The notes under the pieces: generated by a model
Told to the model about the DNA's origin: nothing
What the model saw: only the letters and a program-made list of their open reading frames with translations
Databases searched by the model: none
Shown here: piece by piece, positions 1 to 12,111 of the stretch
How positions within the stretch are numbered: the stretch's first letter is position 1
Layout of the letters: the number at the start of each line of letters is the position of its first letter
Translations under genes and position numbers: made by a program
Source: Platycnemis pennipes
Lineage: Eukaryota; Arthropoda; Insecta; Odonata; Platycnemididae
NCBI GenBank assembly: GCA_933228895.1
Contig: OW121848.1
Coordinates: 139,022,615-139,086,614 of the forward strand
Direction: 5' to 3'
Length of the DNA stretch: 64,000 nt

Positions 1-339
1 AAGAAACGTAATCCTTGGCGTATAGTGGAAGAAATACAATGGATAGCTGAAAGTGTCCTAAAGACCAAACTACACTAAGCGTTTCTTCTATTATCTGCTG
101 AATTTTGAGGTATTTCTTCTCGATGTAAGAAGTACCTCGCTCCTTTCACAATGGAATGTTAGAGGAAAAAACCGCGGTGGAGAACTTTTGGGTGGAGGGT
201 ACTCACCAGCTTGAACATGTTGGAGGTTGCTTGTTAGGACCCTTGGTCTCGGTGCAGGGGGATTGAAGTCTCTAAGACGAGTGGTGATGATCTTACTCCT
301 TCGGCTCCCTTTAAATAGCGTCCCGGCAGGAGGAAGTGA
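1..339. other. no feature recognised
   Basis: AT-rich to mixed sequence leading into the G-rich island. A minus-strand open frame covers part of it, but its product is proline-rich, as expected for the complement of a G-rich tract, and matches no family I know. Confidence 0.5.
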
Positions 340-960
340 GCGGGCACTAGGGAGGGGGTAGGCAGGGGGTGGTCTGAGGAGGTGGGAGTAGGGGGAAGGA
401 GGGGTGGGTGGTTGGCGTAGGCGGAGGGCATGGGGAGGAGGGGGGGTTGGGAAAAGGGTCCACTCCCCATCTATCCCCGTCGCTACCCACACCACCAGAA
501 TATCCCTCCGGCTCCTTTAAGGATAACGTGGGGAGGGGAGTGTCGCGGGCCTCGTGAAGTATGGTGTAAAAACAAATCGCAGGGTTATGCGTGTGCTCGC
601 GGGTCGGTTCGCCGTCAGCGGGGCGGGGCGGCGGAGGGGGAGGGGGCTAGATGGACGAGGGTGGGGGGATGGTAGGGGTGCTTCATTCTTGCGCGGGCCC
701 TGGTGGGAATGGGAGCCCCTCGATGTTGTGCAACCGTCGAGAGGTTCGTGTTTGGAGTTCAGCTGGCAAGGTCTTAATGTGGGTATCCCGGACGTAGTGG
801 TGTGTGCTCTCCTGGAAGGAAGGGAGTGGGAAGAGGAGGGTGTTAGGGGAGAATGGGCGGGAAACAGAAGTGGGATGGGCGTGGGATGGGAATGTAGGGA
901 TGGGGGGAGGGGCGGAGAAACCAAGGGGTCACTTCCCTCCCCCTTCAGTCCCCTAAGCCC
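340..960. other. G-rich, purine-skewed GC island
   Basis: The plus strand is dominated by runs of three or more G separated by A or T, with many CpGs around 590-720. A canonical four-run quadruplex pattern (runs of G separated by AGTA, AAGGA and T) occurs at 384-408, and similar runs recur around 605-675 and 830-915. Long open frames on both strands here give proline/serine-rich or glycine/arginine-rich products, which is what G-rich DNA produces by chance. It could be a CpG-island promoter, but no TATA box, initiator or adjacent coding exon was found. Confidence 0.55.
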
Positions 961-1822
961 GGCTCGGGGCTCCGTTGCACATTTCGAGATTTCGAGTTCC
1001 TCGCTATTGGCGTTTCAGTTCTCTCCGGGGGAATTTCACGCACGCTTAACGGTGAAATCTTGTTATTTAATTCCAGAATATCCAAGAACTGGAGAAAATT
1101 TGGATTCTTGAAAAAATGATTGTATCCGAGGATAAATGGTAATTTCCTAGTGGGCTCAGCTCTATTTGTCAAGTAAAAAATCTCAAACAATTTTGAAGCG
1201 CTGTCTGCGAAGCAAGTTAGTTATTCGAGAGGAGTATTTTTATTTCACTCTCAGTAATAACATGCAGGTTTACTTTGGGAATCACTATCATATTGTAGGT
1301 TTAAATGTAGAAAAAATTATTTGCAGAAATTTAAGGTGTATTGCTTTTCTGATGACGTTAAGAACGTATGAAATATTTCATTATACTATGATTATTTAAA
1401 CAACAAAAAAATTAAGTGGTTTGATGAATTGTAATTTTAATGAGTTGAGCATGATGTGAATTCGTCTTATTACAATAAGGTATAGTAATATGTGATTGAA
1501 TTCGCCTAGCAGATGATAAATTAGGTCAGATGATGTAGTATTTGATCTTATTTTGGCTAGAGGTTGGTTGTAAAAAATTCGGAAAAGTAGATAGTAGTTT
1601 TTTTATCGCTACAAACTCCCACAACGTGAACTAGCATAGAATTTCATTTATTATTTTGTATTTCTGTGGGTTAATATGCGACGCGTATAATGTTCATTAC
1701 TTTCGACGTCCTCATGACTGCTGTGTAACAATAAATACTTGTGTAAGATTTGTACTGTGTCTGTTCCACATGATGGTAGAGTTAGGAATCTCTGTTGCGT
1801 ATGAAGCTGCTCTCATCCGTGT
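961..1822. other. no feature recognised
   Basis: After the island the composition drops abruptly to T-rich DNA. Small open frames here match nothing recognisable. Confidence 0.5.
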
Positions 1823-1886
1823 TGTGGACACATCCCTTGCCACACACCCTTGCGGTGGCTGTTCGGATACTCTGTAGATTTGGATG
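1823..1886 (+). repeat. CR1/Jockey-like LINE 3' tail, solo
   Basis: The stretch contains the core TGCCACACACCCTTGCGGTG followed by GGCTG, a short spacer and TGTAGATTTGGATG. This is the 3' untranslated tail seen after the LINE coding remnants at 3740-4500 and 30005-30408. No coding sequence precedes it, as expected for a heavily 5'-truncated insertion. Confidence 0.6.
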
Positions 1887-3739
1887 AAGACAGTGGTAAT
1901 GTCGCTAATGGGCTATAATAATTAATAGGTGACACTTCCACAAAATGTATCAAATATTGGTTCAAGAGCCGACTCGGTTAAGCTATCCGTAATATCATCC
2001 AAACTCAATATAATCATCGTCTATAAATTGAAAATTATTGCAAATGAAATTTATTTAAGTGTACTTTGCACATATCTGATAGGATTAGAGCTCTTTTATT
2101 TTTTTGTCAAATTTTTCACCATAGTTCATCCCCCACCAACACTTTTAACTTAATCCGGACATTAAAAATCGACTTTTTTCATTAAGTTGTTCTCAGTTTG
2201 AGGCACGAGACCAATTTCCTTTTTCTATTTACTCTCACATAAAAGGTAGAAAGGTCTACTTGTATGCTCAGTTCGGTGTTTGTCAATGTCCTTGCCTGTA
2301 TGATTTGAAATTTTGTCGAGCGCATTGCATGATAACAACTGCTCTGATCTTCAATGCATTCCTTAAGATTGCTATCATAGAACACGGCTTCACTTCAATA
2401 TCACCAGAAAGAGACGGCTACGTTGTTCAAACCTCGTGATAAGAGGGGTTTTATTTTTTCTTATCTTGCTTAAGTGCTTTAGTGTATCACTTTTTACATC
2501 ATTGCACGAGTGCACGGTGGTGCTGATAGCTGACATTATTTCATTGGCGCCGCTATTGGCTCTGGTAATGAAATCTTTTGTTTTGCATTACTTCCTAACT
2601 TGAAGTAGCCGGAGACGGTAGCTTGGTCGGTAACGCGTTGCAATCTAATGACCATCCCTTTTTAAGTCATGGCTATCGTGTTCACCCTAGGATTAAAATT
2701 AGTCTTGAAACCCCGATATTGCCTAAATTCTTGAAGATTCTAAGCATTAAATAACCACTAAAGTGATTCAATCAGTTGTCTTGAGTTTTCGGTGGTACAA
2801 TGGCTAGGTTATATTGCACTGTATAACCTGAGATCATAATATGTATTACATTAGCTATTGGTCTTTACATATGATACAGCTTTCTTAACATTTCTTCAAA
2901 ATAAAAAAACGACAATTTATGCTCATGAGGAGACGAAATGACTTTTTTTTCCCCGAATATTGTTGGTTAATTACTGTATGTGAGAGTGATATTGCATAGA
3001 TCCTGGTTCTAAAATAACTCACAAACGAAGAAATCCCCTTCGGATTACCTCTTCGGAGGATTACCTCGAGAGGATCTTCGGATTAAGGGAGTGATGTAAC
3101 CAAAATACTTTCAAGTCCTCTTTTTGAGTTTAAGCTTGCGTTTGAAAAACGCAGCACGTCCATGTTTCGTTGCAGTGCAACAAAACCATGGTCGTCAGCA
3201 ATAAAATACCTCTCGGAAATTGTAGTGTTAACATGCAACACTATGATCAAATATTTCCATGCAGACTGTCTAATACTGTAAAAATATTAAAAAGATTCTC
3301 GTTAACTACTGGAATATTTGCTTATCGTACGTACTTTAGTAACAAAAATATGTAGCATGCTGTGCACTACAATCGTGCTAAAAACCACAGAATCTCACCA
3401 CTCTTAACCTAAAATATGCACTCGTAAATTATCTTCTTCTGTCGTGTGCCAAGAGCAAACACTCAAGTTTACGAAAGCAGGAAATATTTTAGACCATATA
3501 ACATTCTCGCGAAAGCATGTGCTTGGAGCCCTGGCAATTCGAGGGAAGGTGGGATGGAAGTTTGGAGAAGTGAAGGGCGCTTTGCGTTCGAGTGCATTGG
3601 ATTCAAGAAATCTTGGCATGGCTTGTTGTATTTCCTTGCGTTTCATCCATTACGAAATCCGAAGGAGATTTCTTCGTTTGTGAGTTACTTTAGAACCTGG
3701 AGAGTGTCTATGTAAGACTGACATTAAAACTGACGTCCA
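1887..3739. other. no gene recognised; short repeated motif
   Basis: AT-rich DNA with only short open frames. The one local structure is a cluster of CTTCGGATTAC-like words at 3038-3048, 3051-3065 and 3076-3085. Confidence 0.5.
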
Positions 3740-4500
3740 AATCTTTCTTGTGGTAAACACACATGTGAAATAATGGGTCAAGCTAATCGTAAACTGGGAT
3801 TCATCAAGAGTACTGGGTATCATGTACGAGAAATTAGCTACTTTTCCCTTGTTAGACCTCATTTGGAATACGCTGCCAGTTTATGGGATCCATACGAAAT
3901 AGACCTAAATAATGAACTTGGACGTGTGCAGCGAAGATCGGCAAGATTTGTAAAGGGACGATATGATAACTATATTGGCGCCACCAGTATATCAAATGAA
4001 TTAAAATGGGAATCATTGTCAAATCGTTGGTTGAAATTTAGACTTGATCTCTTAAATAAATTCCAAGGTAATATTTTAACTGTTGACGTTAAAAATATTT
4101 TGTGACCTCCATCTTACTACGGTAGACTGGACTGTAATCACAATACATATTAGAGAAATTGATTGCCGAACTGACAGATTCAAAATGTCCTTTTTTCCTT
4201 GTACAATTAGGGATATGAATGTCTGTAAATATATCCAATAGCATAAATACGAGTGTATCAATGGATAGCATAGGTAGTTGCATGTTGGTATAAAGACTTT
4301 AAGCTAATGTAACTAACAGCATGTTTTAGAATGCTTGCATTGCTATTTTTATCTTTGTAAATTGTGAAGGTTAGACTAGGTAGTATATTATTACTTAGGT
4401 ATCCTTTTTATGCATGATATGTAATGCATGTTTGGTGTGAATTCACCGCCTGCCACACACCTTTATGGTGGCTTGCAGGGTATTATGTAGATGTATGTAA
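3740..4500 (+). pseudogene. CR1/Jockey-like LINE reverse transcriptase, C-terminal part plus 3' tail
   Basis: This is the 3' end of a non-LTR retrotransposon that copied itself by target-primed reverse transcription. The open frame at 3773-4105 carries the conserved block after the reverse transcriptase palm: ANRKLGFIK, then FSLVRPHLEYAASLWDPY, then RVQRRSARFVKGRY and ELKWESLSNRWLKFRLDLL. A TGA at 4103-4105 interrupts the frame. The same frame then resumes with PPSYYGRLD and CRTDRFKMSFFPCTIRDMN up to a TAG at 4241. Upstream, NLSCGKHTCEIMGQ can be read in the same frame, with a probable one-base shift before it. The untranslated tail ends with the shared block at 4447-4500 (TGCCACACACC, GGTGGCTTGCAGGGTATTAT, TAGATGTATGTA). 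The palm, endonuclease and first ORF are missing, so this is a dead 5'-truncated copy. Clade assignment (CR1, Jockey or a relative) is from memory of family consensus. Confidence 0.85.
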
Positions 4501-5158
4501 GGAATACGACCTGTGCTTAATAGTTGCCACACAATATTATTACAATCTTTTTATTTCTTTAGCAAGAAAATGTGAACCTTCATTCGGGTGTTTTGAATCA
4601 AGTTTCTGGATCTGAGAAACTTTTCGCAAAATTGCTTAATGATACTACCTACTATTTAACACACCCCTGCGAACGTTCCAGGGAGAAAAAACTCGGAAAT
4701 GTCTCGAACTTGGATATCTTAAATTCGCGCCGAGTGTTGCAACAAAATCAGCTGCCAAGATATGTGTTGTAGCATTTGAAGGCCCTCGACGTTACGCCCC
4801 TTAGAATGGGAGGTGATGTATCCGGATGGAATTCAGAGGAAAAGGAGGGAAAGAGTGGAAAGAAACACGGTGTCGGCATCAGCTTGTTGTTAACGAAAAG
4901 GCGCCGAGGAACAGCTTTATGTAAATTGCGACCGTAGGAATTTAAGAAATGCACTCCGCTTGACTTCCGGGTAGCAACCGGTATTCCACTGAAATATCGC
5001 CTCCTTCACCAGGATTCAATTTCGGACCCTCGGGATGGTACGTCGATCACTGCAATGTCACGACCCCCAGGCTTCCCCCTGAAAATGTGGATTGTTAAGT
5101 GTTTTTAAGAAGCAAAACGTCGATGAACTGCTGTTTTTATTATGCCTCAAGGTTTCTA
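4501..5158. other. no feature recognised
   Basis: Mixed-composition DNA. Small open frames at 4572-4772 and 4748-4954 overlap on opposite strands and resemble no known family. Confidence 0.5.
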
Positions 5159-5188
5159 CTGCCATGCGCCCGCAAGGGCGTATGGCAG
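5159..5188 (+). other. 13-bp stem hairpin with GCAA tetraloop
   Basis: CTGCCATGCGCCC (5159-5171) pairs with GGGCGTATGGCAG (5176-5188) across the loop GCAA. The only non-Watson-Crick position would be a G:U wobble in RNA. A GNRA tetraloop closed by a C:G pair is very stable in RNA. The surrounding DNA is AT-rich, so the hairpin stands out. It could be a structured RNA element, the core of a decayed foldback transposon, or chance. Confidence 0.45.
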
Positions 5189-7163
5189 AGGGTTTCATAT
5201 ACTATGGACTTTGAAAAGACGAAAGAAATTTATATAATATGTCTGATGGATAAGAGCAAATTTAAATATAGCAATATCGTGAATCAGAAAAATATGGGTA
5301 GGTCGTGTTTTTCGCCCATTCGTGGGAAAATTTTGAGGATGTCAGAGTAGAAGTAGCAGTTGTGAACTCAACAAGGCTGTTAGCGGAGGCAACGACTTAT
5401 CCGTAACCCTTTAGGTGTTTAATGTATTTCAGAAAATATCTACGAAACCTACCTCGAATTACCGTGATCGAGACATTCGCTGGCGAAGATAACCGTGAAA
5501 TGGGAAAACAGCTGGAAATAGCACTCGGTGCCGTAACAAGATACCGGATTTGAGGCCCTTTCCTAGTTAATGATTTTTTTTCTTTTTTGATATTCTCGCA
5601 TAGGATCCTTTACATTTCCCTTCAAATTTGCCAACTCAGCTCGAGAACAGAATTTCAAAAGAGATTCACCCAAGGTGGAGGGTTTATTATCCAGTTTAAC
5701 TTTGCGAAATTAAGCTTTTTAAGATAATTACAATTAGTGAAGTATCCTTTTGCAAATGCACCCAAGAGCAGATGCCAGCGACGTTTTAAATTGTTGCGCG
5801 ATCGGAGACCGAAAGAATTCTCTTCCAATGGAAACCACATCACCATTTATAATTCATAAACTGGCGCCGGTGTTGCGTAAACTTCCTTTAATTAATTTAA
5901 TAAAAATATTTTCTAGGAAACGTTATAATTTTGGAAAGCTTTAGGTAACTTATCAGTTAAAACTCGGCGGGAAGCTTATGCAATTAGTTTCTTGTGTATA
6001 AGCTTTCTCCATTAAGCTAATCACAGTTTCTATAAAGTGGTAGTTCACACTTTGATTCCCATAGTCTCAGATTACCTGCTTATACCCTGTGAGATAATTA
6101 AGTTAGCGTTCGTAAAACTGTGTGAATTTTTTACTTGAAAAACTGTAAAATGTTTATTTGCCAACGTTACTGGATGTCTAGTTCAACATTACGGGCTGCA
6201 AATTATTAGGCTCTCCTATCCTAAGAGTTGCCTGGATGTTTTGCCGTTTTATTGAATATTTGCCTTTGCTCTGAGAAATATTTAGCACGTTCTATTGGCT
6301 ATCAGGAGTTTTCATGAAAGCCTAAATTTTCAATGCATTTGGGCCCATTATAAGACCCTCGATACAAGAAGATATCTTTGTTGACTGTAGTTTCATTCTT
6401 AGGTTTCAGTAGCTTGTTCCTCATTTGCCTCGTAATGAAGATTTAGACGAAGAAATTCACACACTCGAGGTGTAGGGAAGCTCTTTCTTTCCCTATAGCA
6501 CGTAAAGTTTCCCACGAATTTCTGGTATCCAGGAAATCGCACCTCTTGCATTTTTCTCTCCGTGTCCAGAGATCTCCGAGTCCCCGTGATCGAAACCTGC
6601 GATCATCAACTCCGCCACTGAACGCTCTTCCCGTTTCGCCTAAATGAAAAATAGTACACCAATCACCTCATACGCCGGTTGCAAGATATGAGTATTAGGA
6701 GGCGGTAGTTGTCATCTGCTCAACGTAGTCATTGGTCACTCACTAATAAAATTAGCAGTATTATATGTTTTTCCTAAATATATTTTATCACCTTATTACT
6801 TGCGACGAGACATATTTCCCTAGATAGTTGGAGACGACGGGCCTGGCAAGAAGGGCTGGGAAGCAAACCTCGAATGATCGCACACTAATGGTCTACAACT
6901 GCAAACAAAATAAGTATCCTAATTGTGAATGTTTTTTTATTATTAGGAATTTTTATTTTATTAGGAATTATGCGAAAAACTGTAAATATCCTCACTTCCT
7001 AAATAATTATGCAGGTGGAATATTGTATTCTTTAAAAAACTTTGGGCAAATCATGTCTGAATTCGCTAAACGTCTGTCAATTGTTCGCCAAAGTGTGCGA
7101 GAGAAAACGAAAGAGATATGCTCCTAAAAATCTTACATCAATTTTACCTTATACTGCACAGAC
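5189..7163. other. no feature recognised
   Basis: AT-rich DNA with short open frames only, for example 6828-7127 (99 codons), whose product is asparagine/tyrosine-rich and unrecognised. No splice-flanked exon was convincing. Confidence 0.5.
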
Positions 7164-7369
7164 TTTACGTACTATAATCTTATTTCTTTAGTTGATCATC
7201 AGATGATCTGCTCAGAATTATCTTCAATTTATTCATCACCTCATTCTTTCAAATCCTATCCTCTTTTTTACGTACTATAATCTTATTTCTTTAGTCGATC
7301 ATCAGGTGATCTGATCAGTATAATCTTCAATTTATTCATCACCTTATTCTTTCAATTCCAGCCTCTTTT
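7164..7369. repeat. 103-bp tandem duplication
   Basis: Two head-to-tail copies, 7164-7266 and 7267-7369, both start TTTACGTACTATAATCTTAT and end with CTCTTTT. They differ at scattered single bases (for example TTGATCATCAGATGATC against TCGATCATCAGGTGATC), so the duplication is not recent. Each copy contains an imperfect GATCATC/GATGATC palindrome. Confidence 0.85.
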
Positions 7370-7439
7370 TTATTTCCGTACATATTTACTTTAATACGAT
7401 TATGTCGTCGGAAAAAAGGGAAAATATGGGTCCGCAATA

Positions 7440-7945
7440 TCTGTACCACGCCTCTGCGGGAGATCTCAATGGAGATGGCGTTGCATAAGGCACGAGTCTT
7501 TTGGTCGCGGCGGATCATTTCCGTGTCGCGCTCGAGAGGGAGGAGAGGAGAGAAACAAGAGCCACGCAATGTGAGCACACCCTTAAACTTAATTCGGCCT
7601 GTCTCCGCGGAGACCGTCGAAATCATGCTAAGTAGGGTCGCGTGATGGATGTCGAGTCCTTACCGAAGTCGGAAAACGGTCGGGTGAAAGCGGCTCGCGG
7701 GGCGCGTAATTCGGTGTCCGGGGGCGCACGTCGTCCGCCGGGGCGTGGGCGTGCCGCGGGGTTGCGAAAAAATTCATCCCCACTCCCGAGGGAGGGTCGC
7801 GTGGACGCCAGGGGCGAGGCCTCAGATTCGGGCGGACGATAAAGGCGCAGCGGCGGCACGTCCCTCGGTGGAAGACGGAAGAGGGACGATCACGGAGCGA
7901 TAAGAGGAAACGGGGAGCGTTTAGTCCGCGGAGTGCCTCCTCCAA
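7440..7945. other. CpG-rich island
   Basis: Dense CpG and high GC between AT-rich flanks, peaking at 7670-7860. Overlapping open frames occur on both strands (7623-7859, 7628-7945 and 7642-7842) with arginine/proline-rich products, typical of GC-rich non-coding DNA. It could be a promoter island or a first exon, but no coding start is supported. Confidence 0.5.
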
Positions 7946-9626
7946 TTAAAAGCGAAAGTGCGAGGAGACAAAGATCTCCTACCCAGTCGTTAATTAAGGA
8001 GGCTTCAGCCTCTGATTTCAAGGTTCCGGCTCTGATGGCTGGAAATCGCTTAGAAATATGGTTTCCATTTCGTCACCATATTAGAGTTTCATCCATTATA
8101 AATTTATATTCAAGGCTCGTAGGTTATTTCTTGGCCCAGTGGTTTGAAAGCGGGTTTGGTTTGGTTTTATCAGTTAGAATATATCGCTTGGTGTATTGCC
8201 CAAAAATGTTGTATCGGTGTCTATTTTTGAACGCACTGTTGCTTAATACCCTTGGATTTATTTTCGTAAGGTTTCCTCATGTTGTATCGGGCACAGCTTT
8301 GTCTAGTGCTGATGAAGCCTTATAACAAATTGATAAAAATCCGTGTAGTATACGTTGATTTTATCTTACAGTGAACTTGTGTAAACTTAAGCTCCTAAAA
8401 CCGCTATGCTCTCTTGTTTGTTGGTAGAAAAAAATCAAGGAGGCAATATAAATCACTAGATAGTTAAATATTTTGCTTTGATTCAAAAGGATACTCTAAG
8501 TTATCTAATTAAACTGCGGAAATATAGCCTGTCAAATGTAAATTAGTCAGGGTTTTCTTTTTATTTTGCTCAAAGTGCTTTTTTTCGTAACTTTATATAG
8601 CTACTTGCGTGCAGCCGGTGCAAGGTTGATTGTATTTACAGAAATGGTTATACACTGCAAATTAGAAGTTTTATAGCGAGCAATTAAATTAAATTTGCTG
8701 GCAGATATTTACACAAGAGATGAGAACAACTTTTTCCGAAATTTTTCATGGAGGTTGAATTTAGCGTGGCAGTTGCATATGAATGAAAGAGATGCTTTGA
8801 TTTCCACTAGTGCTGCCGACATAAGGGAACTGTGAAATTATTTATTTTTAAGTGTTCTTTTTGAAGAATTTTGGAATTTCGGACGACCGTTTCATTTTCA
8901 ATAAAAAGAAAGAATGCTAGGCTTTTCAACCTTCTTGCAGATCCAGAAAAGCCTATTCCCATTATTTGTTCATTCTTGCGTCACTAACTTAACTTCCCAC
9001 GGTAAGGAGCTCACAATACCCCCGGTCACAAGTAGATTTCCTGAGCGTAAATCGTAAAATTTCTCAAGCGCTTTTTTATTCTTCAGGAAAAATGCATGGA
9101 ACAAAGGATTTTGCAAGAATCCCTGTCGGAGTGCATTTTTTCTAATTAAATATCTCGGCCTGTGGGACTCTATGGGATACCGAGTGAAATTTCTCTGAAC
9201 CAAACTCGGAAGGTTATCATTTACGTCTTAAAGTGGCATGTTACCTTTTCCAGTGCATGGATATTATGGAAACCTTAACCATTATTATCGTAAACGTTTC
9301 TGCTCTGTTGGCTAAGGTGTCTTTCCTTCTTACTACCAAAAATATATTCCATGCTAGGGGTTGTGGTCCTGCGGTCTAACCACCAGAGAATAGAGTCGAT
9401 CTCATAAGAACATGGAGAGCTCTTCGTTGAAACTGTGCAAAGCGTACTTATAAATCTGCGCCAAATCTATTTTAGCGTAAAGTTCTCGCAGGTCTCTGTT
9501 GTTATGTTTAAATGGCTAGGATTCAGGAGGGCGATGCGTATAAATAAGTTGACATTCAATTGTGAGCTCCTATCTTTGAATTACCACAGGATTACCATTA
9601 TCTGACCAAAGTATTGCTTGCCAATA
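7946..9626. other. no feature recognised
   Basis: The open frame 7933-8325 (130 codons) begins at the edge of the GC island and continues into AT-rich DNA. It encodes a mostly hydrophobic, unrecognised product and is probably chance. The rest is AT-rich with nothing supported. Confidence 0.45.
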
Positions 9627-9712
9627 CATCTACATATATAGAATACCCTGCAAACCACCGGAGGGTGTGTGTCAGGGGGTAAACCATCACCAGGCATGCA
9701 TTTTAAATGAGA
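9627..9712 (-). repeat. CR1/Jockey-like LINE 3' tail, solo (variant subfamily)
   Basis: The reverse complement reads GCATGCCTGGTGATGGTTTA, then CCCCCTGACACACACCC, GGTGGTTTGCAGGGTATTC and TATATGTAGATG. It matches the tail at 63790-63870 more closely than that at 30320-30408, so at least two tail subfamilies are present. Confidence 0.65.
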
Positions 9713-10990
9713 GAGAACTATATTTATATTTATTATCATTGTTAATACATTCGATATTGCTCTTTGTTTAACGCTACATGTATTTGGGAGGGACTATTAT
9801 TTTTTCAAAAGTGCATTACGGCGCATTTTTCCAAACAGCAAATAGTAAGCTTAACAGAAGTCTATCTTTTTTGTCAACTCGAACAGAATCCCGGAATGCC
9901 TCCTGCTAAATTATTAAGGAATAGAAATACTACGGGAGTATTCTCGGTTGTTAAGGCTCCTGATTGTTTTCAATTTATTGACGTAAGAAATGATGATTCA
10001 TATTTTTTATTTTTTTCTGTGCTAGATGTGGAAATACATTAGAGCAAAGCGGAAAGATGTTAAATAATTATGCAACTATCCGGGAAACTCCTTGATGGTG
10101 GGAGGAGATAAGGCAGATAGTCAAAATGTCTATAATCGGTACATTAACCATCATCATCATCAGACAGCTAAGGTGTCGTGAGGGCTATTTAAAGGTTCGT
10201 TATATGTTATTAAAAATTATTATCTCCTTCAGTATTTTCATACTTAATTTCAATAACCAGTAGCAGTACAACGTCACGCATGCTAAGGCTATGGTAATCA
10301 ATTTATCAAGTGGCTAATTTTAACGGAAAATGAGGTAGTGAGTATTTACTATTGTGTGGAAACTAATATAGCCAGGACTAATAGCGTCGGAGATAACTTC
10401 TTATCATGGAATTGATGAAGTTTCCAATTTATTTTATTAAAACAAATGTTAATATTTACCTCACATCGGTCTAACAATTGACGTTACTTTTTTTAAGTTA
10501 AAGGTTTGCTATTTCAAATGTCCTTCCAATCGGTAAGAAACCAATTGTTTGATGTACTTACGTGAGTCTAACCTTAGTAGCTGAAATGCTTGTGAAATTA
10601 GCGCACTCTTAATGAATGGGAGGTTCATTCATGCATCTGTGCCGACATATCACTGATCTAGCTATGAAAAAATGATGAGATAAAAAGATCAGAAAATAGG
10701 ATGTAAATGGAGACAACATTTTTGGTGTGCTTACTCTATTATGCTTATGGTCGTTAACGGTTAATGTGAAAAATGAATTACTGAAACTTCCGATTCAACA
10801 GTTGATCTCTCTTCATTTGTATGTCTCTCTCTGTCCTCCTGGTGTAGTGAGGGGGTTGAAAAATATCGACAGAGCCAATCTTCAACTCCTGCTAATTGAA
10901 TTTATCTAGTAACTTGGGTATTTGATTCAACTTCTTAGTATCCCACACAAAACTTTCCAATGGTAACGTGACACCAGTTTGATTTCTTCG
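9713..10990. other. no gene recognised
   Basis: An open frame at 9764-10042 (92 codons) is preceded by a LINE tail in the opposite orientation. Its product (starting MFNATCIWEGLLFFQKC) matches no family I know. The remainder is AT-rich, with a short CATCATCATCATCA run near 10149. Confidence 0.4.
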
Positions 10991-11275
10991 TTGAAGCTTT
11001 CGCGGTTCATCGTGAGGCAAAAGAATTTTCGGGTTAAGCCGCGTCTTGGCCCGAAGTTTCGTGACCCCTGCTCACTACTTCAAAAGAATGAATGCCCGCT
11101 GCCGATATTACTCTGTATTTATATCACTGATAATATATGAGGCGAATGATGTAACGACAGAGCATCAATGGCACGCGGGCATTCATTCTTTTGAAGAAGT
11201 GACCAGCACGGGTCACGAAATGTCGGACTGTTACCAGAAAGAACGCGGCTAAAACCAAAAATTCTGTTGTCTCAC
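10991..11275. mobile_element. foldback/MITE-like element, family A
   Basis: An imperfect inverted repeat: 11012-11106 pairs with 11168-11275. The left arm reads GTGAGGCAAAAGAATTTT, CGGGTTAAGCCGCG, then CTTCAAAAGAATGAATGCCC, and the right arm repeats these in reverse complement (GGGCATTCATTCTTTTGAAG, CCGCGGCTAAAACC-like block, CTCAC). A 60-bp AT-rich centre separates the arms. Flanking words (GAAGCTTTCGCGGTTCAT) resemble the element at 60985-61145, so the two look related. Its open frame at 11046-11252 follows from the arms and is unlikely to be a gene. Confidence 0.75.
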
Positions 11276-12110
11276 AAGTTTTCTTTTCTCATCAGATGCG
11301 TTGCTTTCCTATATTTCCTATTGTTTCCGAATCGAACCTTTATGAAAATGGATCTAAACTGCTGATTGAATAGTCCAACTGACGTATTAGCGGCGAGAAA
11401 CAGCATCTATTCTTCACTTTTTTGCCACATCACCCCCAATAAAGTTATTCAATGAATCCAGGTCTCTTTCACCGCGGTACCGCAAATATTTTGAATTAAA
11501 TTCCCTCGCAATGGATTTGAAGTAGAAGTAATACCTAGCTTTTAGCTTTCCTCGCTGTCCTTATATTGATTCTGTCAAAATTTTATTTTTAAGATTGGTT
11601 AATCCGACTGCAAACTTTTTAGACTTAATGCCAGTCCCTAGTCATGGAATTGATTTATTACGATGAAATGAAATTCCCTTCGGTACTTGATCATCGCACG
11701 AAAGACGGAAAAACTTCGTGGGTACTACTGCCCTGGTTATTAGCTAAATTTGCTGGGTTTGAACTTAACGTGTTAATTGAGGATAGTATCGGTGTCACCA
11801 GGATTAATGGTAAGAATATTTTGTGCTTCGAAAGAGTGTAAATAGTTCTTTATTGGGTGATCAATTTGAAACCAATGGAAATAATTCTCACAATTTTCCA
11901 AATGCATATAGGTATTTGAGGTATGACCCATTCATTGTTTTGAGAGATTCAAAATTTCACATGAGAGTATCTACCATTGGAAATCAATTAGGACGGTTTC
12001 AAATAGTAATTGCAGAAATCAGTTTTTAGGTCCTCCAACTACTTAGATAATGTTGTACCGTCTAACCTTACCTTGAACCGAGGGGTACGCAACTTCGAAA
12101 ATAAGTGTAC
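11276..12110 (+). other. two unrecognised overlapping short open frames
   Basis: Frames at 11644-11841 (65 codons) and 11823-12029 (68 codons) overlap in different registers, which could be a frameshifted longer relic or coincidence. The products (MELIYYDEMKFPSVLDHRTK... and ...RYDPFIVLRDSKFHMR) look protein-like but match no family I recognise. No splice signals were identified around them. Confidence 0.25.
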
Positions 12111-12111
12111 A

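Noticed and set aside
91..1111. Long frames on both strands in the G-rich island
   Set aside because: Proline/serine-rich on one strand and glycine/arginine-rich on the other, as expected from purine-skewed DNA.
7164..7369. CRISPR array
   Set aside because: Two diverged 103-bp direct copies without spacers, in a eukaryotic context; no repeat-spacer pattern exists anywhere in the window.
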